Part shown: positions 35,511-51,726 of the stretch, piece after piece
How the letters are laid out: every line of letters begins with the position of its first letter
Numbering within the stretch: the stretch's first letter is position 1
NCBI RefSeq assembly: GCF_030247195.1
Contig: NC_080672.1
Span: forward strand, 182,711,234-182,775,233
Source: Topomyia yanbarensis
Lineage: Eukaryota > Arthropoda > Insecta > Diptera > Culicidae
DNA: 64,000 nucleotides
Direction: 5' to 3'
The notes under the pieces: model-generated
Database searches by the model: none
What the model saw: the letters and a program-made list of their open reading frames with translations, nothing else
Told to the model about the DNA's origin: nothing
Position numbers and translations under genes: made by a program

Positions 35511-36777
35511 CGAATGTTATATGAGACTCGGCCCTTCGGGCCTCGGTTAGAAAGTCGGTTTTTGGAGCAATTGCATAACCTTTCTATATGAGAAAGGCAA
35601 AAGAATAATAATTAATTAGCTTAATCGGCATGAGTGCAATGTTACTTTCATGTGATTATATTTTGAAATGTTGGTGGAATGGGTTTGAAAGTGGAGGGAA
35701 TGGGGGGTTAGTAGAGTGGGAGTGGAGGATGCGTCAGAAATCCTTCATCTTATTTCGGTATACGGGGTGGATGAAGGAAATGCGGGCGTGAGGGTGGTCC
35801 AAGAGGAGGGAAGTGATGAAGGAGCGAGGTGTAAGGGCAAGGCGGGAGGGAGGGGCGGCGACGCAATACTCAACTGCATATTTTACCTTCCATTTGAGAC
35901 TTGGTTTGAGAAAATCGGTTCAGTCATCACCGAAGAACCGATGTGACTTTAATTGTGGAATATGCCCGGAATTCCAGACTTCCGGAATCGTCGATAGTGG
36001 ACAATATATTCAAAGAATGTTTGATTGCAATCAGTGATCTAGATCTGCGATTAGAAGTAATTTGGTGACCATTTCAATAGTTTTTAGCCTCTGAGGTATT
36101 ACGATTGTACCGATTTATATGGGAAATTCCAGTGTATCCTTACTAACACCCCTGTAATTCCGGAAGCAAAAGCCAGAACCGAATAAAATTCAGCATCAGT
36201 CAATGGTATTACTGTATCTTTCATTTGAAATCAAGTTTGTAAAAATCGGTAGAGAATTCAGTGGATAATGGGTGTGATATTAGCTTAGGAACTTGGCGGG
36301 TTCCCCGGGGGCGTCATGAACCGTCATAGGTGGCCAATGTGGTCAAAGATGCTTTGATTGATCATTAGTGATCCAGACCCGCAAACTAGAGTAATGTTAC
36401 ATCAAATTCAATATGTTTTACATCATTTGAACATCATGGTGGTACGAGTTTATATGGGAATTTGCTGTGTGACCGCACTCTTCAACTCGTAACTCCGGAA
36501 CCGGAAGTCGGATTAACTAAAAATTCAATAGCAGCTTATGGGAGCGTTATACCTTTCAGATGAAACTAAGTTTGCGAAAATCGGTTAAGCCATCTCAGAG
36601 AAAATTGTGTGAGTTTAAATGACACACACATACACACACATACATGCACACACAGACGTTTGCCGATCTCGACGAACTGAAACGAATGGTGTATGACACT
36701 CGGCCCTCCGGGCCTCGGTTAAAACGTCGATTTTTACAGTGATTGCATAGCCTTTCTTAATATGAGAAAGGCAAAAC
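35511..36777 (+). repeat. Family R block, direct copy of 1-1273
   Basis: Collinear with 1-1273 over its whole length with scattered differences: same unit junction, same GC-rich palindromes, same CACACATACA array and same GAGAAAGGCAAAAC end. Non-coding. Confidence 0.85.
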
Positions 36778-37644
36778 CTGTTTTAATCCACCTAGAGGTG
36801 CAAATGTGCCTTTCTCATTTCTCCAAACTATGATTTAATAGCTGGTTCGTACAATATAACATTATAGAAATGTCTTTCATTCTTATTACACTTGGTAAGT
36901 ATATATAAGAGCACTTCATCGCGGTATCGGTTTGAATCGGAGTTTTCTATGTGATCGCACTCCACAACCCGTAACTCCGGAGCCGGAAGTCGGATGGAGA
37001 TGGAATTTAATATCAGTTTCCGGGGACGCAACACCTTTCATTTGAGACTAAGTTGGTCAAATCGGTCTAGCCATTTTTGAGAAACCAATATAACCGTTAT
37101 TCTGAATTTGGATGCTTCCGGATCCGTCGATGGTGGCCAGTGTGGCCAAAGAGACTTTGAATGACTGTTGGTGACCTAGATCTACAAATTCAACAGTTGT
37201 GTTTACATTTTGGAAAAAAAATCACCCTTTTACATTCATCGCAGAATTCGTTAGAATCGGGATTTGCTGCGTGATCGTACGTATCACCCTGAAATTCAGG
37301 AACCAGAACTCGGATCCACACAAAGTTCAACAGCTGAAGGACCTTTCATTTAAAATCAAGTTTGTCAAAATCGGCTCAGAAAATTACGAGAAACCGATGT
37401 GGACAAATCAACAAATTTTGTTTTGTAACCATACTCTTCAACTCGTAATCCGGAACAAGATGTCGGTTGAAAATGAAATTCAATAGCAATCTATGGGAAT
37501 ATTATACTTTTCATTTGAATCTTAGTTTGTAAAAATCAGTTCAGCCATCTCCGAGAAACCGATGTGGACATTTTGTTAACAAATCCGCACACACACACAT
37601 ACATACATACATACATACATACATACATACATACATACATACAT
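36778..37644 (+). repeat. Family R unit ending in (ACAT)n
   Basis: Starts CTGTTTTAATCCACCTAG (36779). It carries the usual modules and ends in CACACACACATACATACAT (array 37588-37644), where it is broken by the R1-type LINE. Confidence 0.75.
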
Positions 37645-37650
37645 GCCGAG

Positions 37651-39612
37651 AAGTAGACGCCAATCCCTGGGGTGACGCCTACCGAGTCGTGATGGCGAAA
37701 ATGAAGGGTCCGACGACGCCAGCCGAAATGTGTCCGAGCAAGCTGAAGGTAATCGTCGTAGGGTCTTTTCCCGAAGCACGATCCAACTATATGGCCACCG
37801 ACACCGTACGGTGAAGAAGAAGGAACAAGCACGGATCGGCAAGTGACTAACGACGAGCTAGCAGAAGCATCGAAGCGCCTAAAATCAAAGAAAGCCCCTG
37901 GTCCGGATGGAATACCAAACGTGGTGTGTTAAGTATGAATGTGATTTGGTTATATTAAACACTTTTAGTTTCGGTTTAAAACTCTTCGTCAATTGTATCT
38001 TTATTTCCTCAACTTAATCTACTTATACTAACTAATACATGTAAACCTTAAAGCTAATTTTCCTATCAGATAGTTAGTTTCGTTCTAATAGGCGGGGCTT
38101 CGAAAGCTCGCCATGAATGTTTCTTACGTCTAAAGTTACTTCTATGGCTGTCTCGCCAGTGTGCGTATATGTTTATGGAGAAAGGAGGGGCTTAGTCGAA
38201 TAGTCAGTTCTCTTGCGTCATATTCTCTCTACTCTCTTGTTCGCTTCGCATCGGTATTTTGAGCTGACCTTCATGGCTTAGCCGGTGCTGCCTGTCTTAA
38301 TGTTTTTGTTTGTTGAAATTTGCTGTGGTATGACTTTACTGTTCGGAAGGCATGATTTATTACGGTCAAGTTTTCGTTCTTGGTTTTGGGTTTAAGTTTG
38401 TGTTGTATTTTTTATTGCGTGCTAGAAACATGCATATGTTTTGAGATTTGGACGTGAGTTTGGTTCTGTGGCTTGTATGTAGATCGGTTTTCCGGTTTGA
38501 ATGTAGGTCTGTTTACGAGGTGCTAAAGATGCAGGTCTGTTTTAGAAATGTGTTTGGTTGATTATTAGTAGCTGTGAAAAACATAGTTGTTTGGTACTGT
38601 ACATGTTGTCTTTTGTACGAAGTGGGTTTTTGTGTCAATGGGGCTAAGTGTTATGCTTGGAATTCATGGTCTGAGTGTTTGATTTATTTAAGCGCTGTCA
38701 GTAATTTTCGTGTGCTATGGTTTTCGTCATGTTCGATGTAAGATTTTCTAGTCGTGGGAAACTATCGGTTTGAGATGCGATGTGGCGTCGTAGGTTGGGT
38801 CAATTGATATTATGTTTGGGGTATGGTTGATATTGGTGTAGTACAGGTATAGTACAGGGATAGTACAGGTATAGTACAGTGGTACTGAAAGCTGCGATCC
38901 TGGCATATCCGGACATGTTCAGGATAGTGATGCAGAAGTGCCTAAATGAAGGCAACTTCCCCGAAATGTGGAAGGTCCAGAAGCTGGTGTTGCTGCCCAA
39001 GCCAGAGAAGCCACCTGGCGACTCGACCTCGTATAGGCCCATATGCCTGCTCGATACACTCGGAAAACTCCTGGAAAGGATCATTCTTAACAGGTTGACG
39101 AAATTCACGGAAGCTGAGCGCGGACTGTCCAAGATGCAATTCGGTTTCCGCAAAGGAGCATCGACAGTGGATGCAATTCGGATAGTGCTCGAGAGTGTTG
39201 AGAAGTCATCTGAACAGAAGCGAAGAGGAGATCGATACTGCGCTGTGGTCACGATAAATGTGAAGAACGCGTTCAACAGTGCCAGCTGGGAAGCCATCGC
39301 TGCAGCGCTGCATAGAATGGGGGTTACCGACTATCTATGCCAGATCCTGAAGAGATACTTTCAGAGCAGAGTGCTGCTGTACAAGACGAGCGAAGGACAG
39401 CAGTCATTGCGTGTCACAGCGGGCGTTCCTCAGGGCTCCATTCTCGGTCCAACCCTTTGGAACGGGATGTACGATGGGGTCTTAGCGCTGTAGCTGCCTA
39501 GGAAAGTGAAAATCGTAGGTTTCGCGGACGACGTGTCACTAACGGTGATGGGTGAGACACTCGAAGAAGTGGAGGTGTAGGTGATGGAGACAATAGACGC
39601 GATCGAGAGCAG
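37651..39612 (+). pseudogene. R1-clade reverse transcriptase, broken
   Basis: Before the solo LTR: ANPWGDAYRVVMAKM and KKAPGPDGIPNV. After it: LKAAILAYPDMF, KPPGDSTSYRPICLLDTLGK, FGFRKGASTVDAIR, VPQGSILGPTLWN and VGFADDVSL. The FADDV catalytic box and the RKG-STVDAI motif are typical of R1-clade LINEs. Defects: the LTR insertion, TAG at 39491-39493 just before the catalytic box, a second stop near 39580, and loss of the C-terminus. Removing the LTR plus one GTGGT restores N-V-V-L-K-A in frame. Confidence 0.85.
37926..38878 (-). mobile_element. Solo LTR, ~953 bp
   Basis: Flanked by GTGGT at 37921-37925 and 38879-38883. Read on the minus strand it begins TGTACTATACC and ends near CTTAACA(C). 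An AATAAAG polyadenylation-like signal sits near the minus-strand end (~38008 on plus). The length, 5-bp duplication and TG start fit an LTR left after recombination; one extra base at the end is untidy. No coding sequence. Confidence 0.65.
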
Positions 39613-39614
39613 GA

Positions 39615-40608
39615 TTTTTTTTTTTTTTACAGTGGAGAAGACCTTTATGTCCTAGCCCAGTACACGTGCTATTGGTAGGGTCCAATCTACCGCACGGGGT
39701 GCACTGGGGGCGTGTCGGACTCGAATGGTGACCAGCCATTAATACCGACTAAACTCCATTGGGCTCCGCCATCATTCCTCCCAGGAACTACCTCTCGGTA
39801 TTACTTCTGGGGGATGGCTGTACTAAATGTACTCATTCACTCTCACTCACGCGTTCATACATCCTGTATGAGGCTTACTTCGGTGCTCTCTCAATCGCAC
39901 TTTGATTCACTCTCAAACACTCCCACATGAGGCTGACTTTTGTGCTCACCTTTTACGTTCCATGCGAGGCTGACTTGTGTGCTCACCTTACTCGTTCCTT
40001 GCTAGGCTTACTTGTGTGCTCGCCCCACCCATACCATGTGAGGCTGACTTGGGTGCTCACTCTATCACCTGATTCACTCTCAATCGTGCCACTCTATTGT
40101 ACCTTTGTCACTCCCCCTGGCTTCCCATGTGGGACATTTTCCTTAGGCCCCACTTCTGACATACCATGCGAGGCTGACTTGTGTGCTCACCTTTTTCATT
40201 CCTTGCTAGGCTGACTTTTGTGCTAGCCTCTACCAACCTGTGAGGCTGACTTTTATGCTCACCCTTAACATGCAGTGTGAGACTGACTTGGATGCTCACC
40301 CTTTCACTCCTCTGCCACGCCATGAGGCATCGATAGCTTAGTTCCAACATACTACGCTACGACCCTCCCGTCTTGGCATGAGGCAGTCCACTTATACGCC
40401 TATACACTCACTCTTCTGTCTTGCTTCGGAGTGGCAGGGTTTACCCCTTACGCGGTTGCCATTCGCTGCGCCAACCTGCCTCGGCATGAACAGACCATTC
40501 ACTCTCTTATTTTGCGCTTGGCCTTTTTCGCTCCAGCTAACCAATCACTAGTTAGCCGTGCCCGTCGTCTGTTGCTCGGTTCGCCAGATTACCTGTAGCC
40601 TGTAGATT
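39615..40608 (-). mobile_element. R1-clade LINE 3' end, copy 2 (truncated)
   Basis: Minus-strand 3' region of the same R1 family, ending in poly(A) (T-run at 39617-39630). It contains a minisatellite of ~40-bp units with GAGGCTGACTTNTGTGCTCACC (39930-40280), homologous to 42960-43330 and inverted 51990-52400. At its 5' side only the last codons of ORF2 remain (~40585-40608). Inserted into the copy 1 RT sequence. Confidence 0.8.
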
Positions 40609-41449
<841 letters not shown>

Positions 41450-42679
41450 ACACCTTTCTCAATAGAAAGGTATTGCGGTTGCTCTGAAAACCGACTTTTT
41501 AACGGAGGCCCGGAGGGCCGAGTGACATATACCATTCGATTCAGTTCGTCGAGTTCGGCAAATGCGGCAATGTGCGTGTTGTATGTATGAATGTGTGTGT
41601 ATGTGCGTCTGTGTGTGTATGTGACCAAAAATGTCAGTCATTTTTCTCAGAGATGACTGAACCGATTTTGACAAACTTAGTCTCAAATTCCAGTTCCGGA
41701 ATTACAGAGTGGTGAGCACGATCACGCAGAAAATGTCGATTTTAATAAATTCTGCAATGAATGAAAGGAGAAAATTTTTCCAAAATATGAACACAACTGC
41801 TTCGATTTGTAGTATTAGGTCTAACATCCATTCAAAGTCTCTTTGGCCACATTGGCTACCATCATCGGTTCTGGAGGCCCCGGTGGAAGTATCCAAATTC
41901 AGAATAACAGTCATATCGGTTTCTCGGAGATGGCTAGACCGATTCAACCAAACTTAGTCTCCAATGAAAGGTGTTGCGCCCCCGTAAATGGCTATTTAAT
42001 TTCATCCCGATCCGACTTCCGGTTCCGGAGTTACAGGTTGTGGCGTGCGATCACATAACAAATTGCGATTCAAACCGATACTCCGATGAAAGCAAAAAAG
42101 GTGAAAATTTCGCTAAAATGTCTCTCAAACAACTTGAATTTGCTGTTCTAGGTCACCGATGGCCAACCAAACTTTCGTTGACTACATTGACCACCACACA
42201 CGGTTCCGGAAGTGCCCGGGAAAAGCGGCTATCTTTCAAATTGAGGAACTCACATCAGTTTTCCGGAAATGGTTGGGCTGATTTTCACAAACTTAGTCCC
42301 AAATGATAGCTATAATATCCCCACAGATGTCTATAAAATTTTGTATGGATCGCTTATATGGTTCCGGAAATATAGACTAAACCGTCCGGTCACATATAAA
42401 ATTCCTATATAAGCCGGATCTCAAAATTTTTTTTCAAATGGAGGACTTCATATCATTTCAGAAATCGAATTCGTATTTTTGATGCCAAACATCTTTAAAA
42501 TGCATGAGACGTCGAGATTTTATGTTATCTCGAAAAAATTTTTGCCTTTCTCATATAAAGAAAGGCTATGCAATCACTGTAAAAATCGACTTTTTAACCG
42601 AGGCCCGGAGGGCCGAGTATCATACACCATTCGATTCAGTTCGTCGAGAACGGCAAATGTCTGTGTGTGTATGTATGTG
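41450..42679 (-). repeat. Family R block, inverted, two unit ends
   Basis: Inverse of the 34700-35520 and 32650-33110 types. Terminal GC-rich palindromes lie at ~41505-41521 (GGCCCGGAGGGCC) and ~42602-42618. A TGTGTGTATGTGCGTCTGTG array is near 41590-41625. The second unit end is interrupted at 42680 inside its TGTGTATGTATGTG array by the R1-type LINE. Confidence 0.8.
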
Positions 42680-46060
<3,381 letters not shown>

Positions 46061-46308
46061 TATTTTGGAGGGGTCTGCTTCAGCTTCCTGAAGAGAGCAG
46101 GGCCGCCGAGAGGGGAGGGGGTTGTTTCCCCTCGGGCCCGGAGTTTTGATGAGGGCCCGGATTTTTAACAGAAACTAAAATTTCAGCCAGTACTTTTCAA
46201 CAAAAAATTCAATATCTAGTTACATCATACTAACTAGAATAGCGAAAATTCTAAGCTCCTGCATATTTGATATCAAATATATATGTGTACCAATTCAGAA
46301 GATCAGAC
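46061..46308. other. Non-coding; possible DNA-element terminus
   Basis: CAGGGCCGCCGAGAGGGGAG at 46099 resembles the CAGGGCC-type end of hAT-like elements, but no matching right end or target duplication was found. Confidence 0.3.
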
Positions 46309-46475
46309 TAGGGCGGGCATAGCGTTGTTGTTACATCGACTACCATGTACGCAGCTCACCTAGGTTAGATTCCTAACCCCACACGTAGGAATGGAGAATT
46401 TTTTAAAGAAAATTTGCTAACCTGAATGAAGAAGCGAAGCGGCCCTAAGGTTAAACTTTCTATAATCGAAAAAAA
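46309..46475 (+). mobile_element. tRNA-derived SINE (Feilai type)
   Basis: Starts near GGGCGGGCATAGCGTTGTTG (A-box region) and has a B-box-like GGTTAGATTCC at ~46364. The tail TCTATAATCGAAAAAAAA matches the mosquito Feilai-type SINE style. Flanked by ATCAGAC at 46302-46308 and 46476-46482. The B box departs from GGTTCGA, so this is an old copy. Confidence 0.8.
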
Positions 46476-46844
46476 ATCAGACCAGGAGTAAAAAATAAAT
46501 GATTTGATTAGAAGTCATGAGGTTGTCTTTAAATTTCGTCAATATGAAATGGATTTTTTTTTTGATTTATTGAATTTCCTGTCTTCGCAACTGCTGGATT
46601 ATTATCGAAAGTAATTATTAGAAAGAAAAATATAACTTCTCAACCTTCTATATAGAGATGCCATATCGGTTTTTGGAGGCGAATTCCGGGTCTTTGTTCA
46701 GATAATTCGGATTTCTCCCGGAAGAATGCAATTTTGCAATTTTTTCTTCAGCATCATTTTATAGCACACAGTCATCATAAATATCATCCTCAGGTTGCAG
46801 ACGCTAATCGATAAGTAGGGTCCTTCGGTGTTGGCCAATATATT
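46476..46844. other. Non-coding interval, nothing recognised
   Basis: No gene or repeat termini identified. Confidence 0.4.
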
Positions 46845-46846
46845 TA

Positions 46847-48144
46847 AAGGGCGAACACGAAATTATTGCGACACCGAAAATGTCATGCCAATTTCCTTAT
46901 AATGTTTAAATTCAAACCAAAATTTTAGGGTAGTTGTATACATATATTTACTTCAAAAATCAAAAGAAAAGTTAATCGATGGAGCCTTGAGTGTAAAATT
47001 GAACGCATTTTCGCTTGATGCCCTCCATCAAAGTCTTTACAGTGTCATCCGGTACCAGTTTCTCAGTTTTTTTTCCGTTTTCTTAACATGTCCTTCTCGT
47101 CTTTGACTGTCTTCTTGCTATTCCGAAGTTCCCGCTTCATCATTGCCCAGTACTGCTCCACCGGGCGCAGCTCCGGACAGTTTGGCGGATTCATGTCCTT
47201 TGGAACAAAATGGTCAGAATTGACCTCATACCACTCCAGGACACTTTTAGAATAGTGGCATGATGCCAAATCTGGCCCAAAATAGCGGAGCTTCGTTGTG
47301 CTGCTGCAAGAACGGAAAAAGGCGCTTCCCGAGGCACTCAGATTTGTAGATCTCGCCATTTACTGTGCCCTTTGTCACGAAAGGCTCACTCCTCAGTCCA
47401 CAAGAGCCGATGGCCTGCCAAATGAGATATTTGGAGGCGAACTTCGACATTTTCTTCTTCTTAAATTTGTCGTACACATAGAACTTGCTCTTGCCGGTGA
47501 AAAACTCCAACCCCGGAATTTGCTTAAAATCGGCTTTTACATACGTTTCGTCGTCCATCACACAGCAGCCATATTTTGTCAGCATCTTCTCGTAGAGCTT
47601 CCGTGCCCGAGTTTTAGCCGTCGATTGTTGCAGCTCATCGCAGTTTGAGAAGTTCTGTACCTTGTATGTATGTAGTCCAGCTCTTTTCTTTGCATTCTGG
47701 ACGTAGCTCTGCGACATGCCGATCTTTTTAGCCAAATCACGGCTTGAGACGTTGGAATTTACTTTAATCATCCACTTCACCTTTCCCTCCGTCTTTTTGT
47801 TCTCCGGTCCCGGTTTTCTTCCAGCTCCTTTGCCGTGGGCCAACGTCAACCGCTCCTGAAACCGCTTTAACACTCTGGAGACGGTTGAATGGTGAATGTT
47901 CAACATTTTTCCCAACTGCCGGTGCGACAGGTCAGGAAATTCCAGGTGTTTGGAAAGAATTTGTTATCTCGACTAGCGTTGGTGCACCTCCATTTTCGTT
48001 GAATCGAAAAACGCGACTTCGAGTTTGACAGCATGTAAACAATACACATCAATGAGAAAGTGTGCAAAATTTGGTTGATTTTTACCCAATGGTAAAACAG
48101 TTATGCCCTGTTGAATGTGTCGCAATAATTTCGTGTTCGCCCTT
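46847..48144 (-). mobile_element. ITmD37E (Tc1/mariner superfamily) transposon
   Basis: 1298 bp with perfect ~27-bp inverted ends starting AAGGGCGAACACGAAATTAT (46847-46873; mirrored 48118-48144), flanked by TA (46845-46846, 48145-48146). Encodes a damaged transposase on the minus strand. Complete ends and full length mean it could still be mobilised in trans. Confidence 0.92.
46974..47991 (-). pseudogene. ITmD37E transposase, multiply broken
   Basis: The N-terminal helix-turn-helix includes LGKMLNIHHSTVSRVLKRF. The first catalytic Asp is in MDDETYVKADF (~47560). The second, in FGPDLASCHYSKSV, and the Glu in ELRPVEQYWA are separated by 37 residues, the DD37E spacing that defines the ITmD37E family. 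It would cut and rejoin the element at TA sites. Defects: TAG and TAA codons just after the presumed start (~47960-47980), a frameshift near 47285 between catalytic residues, and another in the A-run near 47075 before the C-terminus. Confidence 0.9.
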
Positions 48145-48146
48145 TA

Positions 48147-48716
48147 AAAAGTGTTAACCACCATTTGGGATCAGATTTACTTTACCCCAGAGGACCTGCA
48201 CTTCAATGGATCAATGGATTATATGCTCCTCACAAAGATGCTCGAAAGACACTGAAGTGTGATTTTACGTCCCGTGTTTGTTTATTGTAGAGCAGAGCAA
48301 AGTTTGCTCGAGTTATCCTTCACAGCGAAAGTGGTTGGTGCTTTTTGATTTGTTTTATGGATATTCAAGGATGTGAAGTACTACCCCCACTAAATCAACA
48401 AAACTGTTCACAAATGCAAAAAAATACACTTAAATGCTCTACCACAGCATTACACTCTGCGGTAAATGTGAAGAATATATGATATATTTTGTGCTACGAG
48501 CTACATAAGAAATAAAGCAGAGCTTATTAAGCTTTTATGAATGTTTTCGAAACCAGCATAGCGTAAAATCCAACCACAACCCTTATTTGAAATTTGATTC
48601 ATGTTTTGCCCATTTTTTATTTTTACATGGATTTTTTAAAATTTTGTTAAAATTTCGTTGATCAATTTTTTCAGCTGTTTTTGGGCGACTTAGTGGAATG
48701 TTATATTAAACACTTT
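48147..48716. other. Non-coding interval, nothing recognised
   Basis: No coding frame beyond chance. Confidence 0.4.
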
Positions 48717-49836
48717 TCTTTTTTGATATTTTATTTATACTGGTCTTCGATTTTCTCGCACAGACAGCTCCTTAATTAATAATAATTCTATGTTTAAAGG
48801 TAGTCTTAGTAATGTTAAAATCATACTTCTCTGCTACATCATTAAAATTACGACAGTATACATTGAACGGATTGTTTTGAGAAAAAAGAGTACGATACAT
48901 CGGTAACCGAAAGAAATCAGTTCGTCTGGTGGGTCTAGGTGGTACGTTGAATCGGAGCTGGCTCAGCAACTCCGGGCTATCTATATTGTTTCCCAGAAGT
49001 TCGAATACGAAGAGCCGTTGCAGCATTATCATCCGACTTGCAAGAGTTGGCAAACGTAGAAAATTGCATCGATGTTCATAGGGCGGTAGACGAATAGGAT
49101 CAGTCCAAGGTAGTAACCGCAGAGCGTAACGAACAAAGTGACGCTGAAATCGTTCGATGCGATTGATTTGAACAGCATGATAGGGTGCCCACACAAGCAC
49201 GCCGTACTCCAGGATGCTACGCACGAGTGCACAAAAGAGCGTTTGTAGGCAATAAATATCGCTGGATTGCTGCGTGTTTCGTTTAATGAATCCCAGCACG
49301 GCATAGGCCTTGGCTGTAGTCATTGCAATGTGCTGCGCAAAATTTAGTTTGTTATTGAGGAGAATGCCTAGGCACTTTATCGTATTTCTGCCATTCTATA
49401 ATCGAATGTCAGGACGTGCCTGTTTCGACAGAACGATATCACATTCCACTTGTGCACATTTACTTCCATCCCGTTATGAGTACACCAATTTAGCAGCATA
49501 TCAATATCGGCTTGAATAGCACAGCAATCGACTGCCGACGCAATTACACGGAAAAATTTCCGATCATCAGCAAACATATACTTAGAAGACTGTATAGCGG
49601 AGCATAAATCGTTTACGAATAAAATAAACAGTAGCGGGCCCAAATGAATTCCCTGAGGCACGCCCGACTCTATCACAAACGGAGATGATTTCGTTTCATC
49701 AATGCGCACAAACGCACTACGTTCGGTGAGGTATGACATTATCCACTGTGTCAGCCACTCAGGAAGTCCCATTCGCCCAAATTTGGCCACGATTAACAAA
49801 TGAGGCACCCCATCGAACGCTTTTGCAAAAACAAAG
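48717..49836 (-). mobile_element. Jockey-like LINE fragment, 5' cut by R1 copy
   Basis: Minus-strand RT palm-to-end fragment plus a short 3' UTR with AATAAAATATC and an A-rich end (~48717-48745). Its upstream part is missing because R1 copy 4 joins at ~49836, immediately after the KAFDGV codons. Confidence 0.8.
48772..49836 (-). pseudogene. Jockey-like reverse transcriptase, C-terminal part
   Basis: First frame (from 49836): KAFDGVPHLL, SGVPQGIHLGPLLFILFVND and the catalytic box MFADDRKFF. After a frameshift near 49380 the second frame (to 48772) has KCLGILLNNKLNF, VRSILEYGVLVWAPYH and a closing basic region. The FADD box, VPQG motif and LEYGVLVW segment are those of jockey/CR1-type LINEs; no RNase H follows. 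Inactive through truncation and frameshift. Confidence 0.8.
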
Positions 49837-49859
49837 GGGGCTCTTCACCCCCAGAAAGG

Positions 49860-51726
49860 TCTCCGGACCGGTTGACGACGATTATCGAAGTACTCTTCCC
49901 GTCTCGAGCCACAAGCCCCTGGCCACCTGCACTACTAGACAGTGCGGGCACGGCCGAAATGGTGGCTCCGGTGACGAACGAAGAACTACTCGCAGTGGCT
50001 AATTTCCTAGCAATGAATAAAGCTCCAGGGCCGGATGGAGTTCCAAACAGCGCTCTCAAGGTAGCGATCATAGCGAACCCGAACATGTTCAGGCTAGCTA
50101 TGCAGAGATGCCTTGACGAGTGCCGTTTCCCCGATAGACGGAAAAGGCAAAAAATGGTGTTGTTGCCGAAGCCTGGGAAGCCGCCAGGCGACCCATCGGC
50201 GTACAGACCAATCTGTCTGATCGACACGACTGGCAAATTGCTTGAGAGGATCATCCTCAACAGGCTAACCCTGTACGCAGAAGATACGGACGGCCTGTCA
50301 AGCAACCAGTTTGGCTTTCGGAAGGGTAAGTCCACGGTGGACGCTATCAACTCAGTGATAAAGACTGCCGAGATAGCGATCCAACGAAAAAGGCGAGGCA
50401 TTCGATACTGTGCGTTAGTGACACTTGAAGTGAAGAACGCATTCAACAGCGCAAGCTGGGATGCCATCGCGCTCTCGTTACACCGGCTTAGCCTACCGGT
50501 GGGTCTGTACCGGATCCTGGAAAGCTACTTCCAGAACCGCGTACTGCTATAGGAGTCCGATGTCGGTCAGAAAAGGGTTCTGGTTACCGCCGGAGTCCCG
50601 TGGGGCTCGATCCTAGGCCCGGTGCTATGGAACCTTATGCATGACGGGGTTCTTAGACTGAAGTTCCCTCCTGGGGTCAAGATCGTCGGCTTTGCTGACG
50701 ACGTAACCTTGGAGGTCTATGGGGAGTCAATCCCTGAGGTAGAACTAACCGCAGAACACGCGATCAACACGGTGGAGGAATGGATGAGCGCGAGAGGCCT
50801 GGAGCTCGCTAATCATAATACGGAGGTAGTTATCGTCAACAACCGCAAGTCGGCACAACATGCAGTTATCCATGTGGGAGAAGTCACGATCACTTCACAG
50901 CGATGTCTGAAGTCTCTCGGAGTCATTATAGACGACAAGCTGACCTTCGGCAGCCACGTCGACTATACATGCAAGAGAGCGTCGACTGCTGTTGCGGCAC
51001 TATCGAGGATGATGTCCCAACAGCTCAAAGGTGTGCGCCAGTAGACGTAGGCTACTGGCAGGCGTTACCGTATCTATCCTCAGGTACGGCGGTCCGTCAT
51101 GGTCAAGAGCACTGAGGGTAACCAGTTACCTACGGAAATTGGAGAGCACCTACCGCGTGATGTGCCTTAGAGTGATATCTGCCTACCGCACGGTATCACA
51201 CGATGCATCCTGCGTGATAGCGAGCATGATTCCAGTCAGGCTGGTCATCCGGGAAGATGAGGAGTGCTTCGAGCTACGTGGAAATAGAGGAGCCCGCGAG
51301 CGCACCAGGGTGACCTCGGTCGCCAGATGGCAGCGTGAGTGGGATAACTCCTCGAAAGGTAGGTGGACCCACCGGCTGATACCTAGCATATCGAGCTGGG
51401 TGGGCAGACCCCATGGGGAAGTTCACTTCCATCTGACACAATTCCTGTCAGGCCATGGCCGCTTCCGACAGTACCTCCACAGGTTCGGGAACGCGGAGGT
51501 CCCCGCCTGCCCGGACTGCTCAAGTGCAGACGAAACTTCCGAACACATACTGTTCGTATGTCCTCGTTTCGACGTCGAAAGAAGAGGCTGTGGCTGGGAC
51601 ACAACCCCTGATACCCTTATTCAGCGGATGTGTCAATCGGTGGAGAAGTGGAACGCAGTCTCGACTGGAACCACCCAGATTGCCTGTAGGCTACAGGAAA
51701 TTTGGCGCACCGAGGGGCACGACTAA
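49860..51726 (+). pseudogene. R1-clade ORF2, broken
   Basis: Frame to 50552: NKAPGPDGVPNSALK, KPPGDPSAYRPICLIDTTGK, FGFRKGKSTVDAINS. A Tyr codon is TAG at 50550-50552. The same frame resumes with VTAGVPWGSILGPVLWN (W replacing the usual Q of VPQG) and VGFADDVTLEV, to 51044. After a shift near 51025 the C-terminus runs to 51726 with [13 protein letters not shown] and the knuckle CPDCSSADETSEHILFVC. A short deletion near 51585 removes residues kept in copy 3. Not functional. Confidence 0.9.

Larger units (their letters stand above)
37645..39614 (+). mobile_element. R1-clade LINE fragment in (ACAT)n, copy 1
   Basis: 5'-truncated copy directly following the (ACAT)n array. It contains RT coding sequence (37651-39610), is interrupted by a solo LTR (37926-38878), and ends where a reverse-oriented copy of the same family begins at 39615. 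Confidence 0.8.

Noticed and set aside
46099..46145. hAT element starting CAGGGCCGCC
   Set aside because: No matching right terminus or 8-bp duplication found.
49793..50467. Minus-strand 224-codon frame
   Set aside because: Shadow of the R1-type RT coding strand, where all motifs are on the plus strand.
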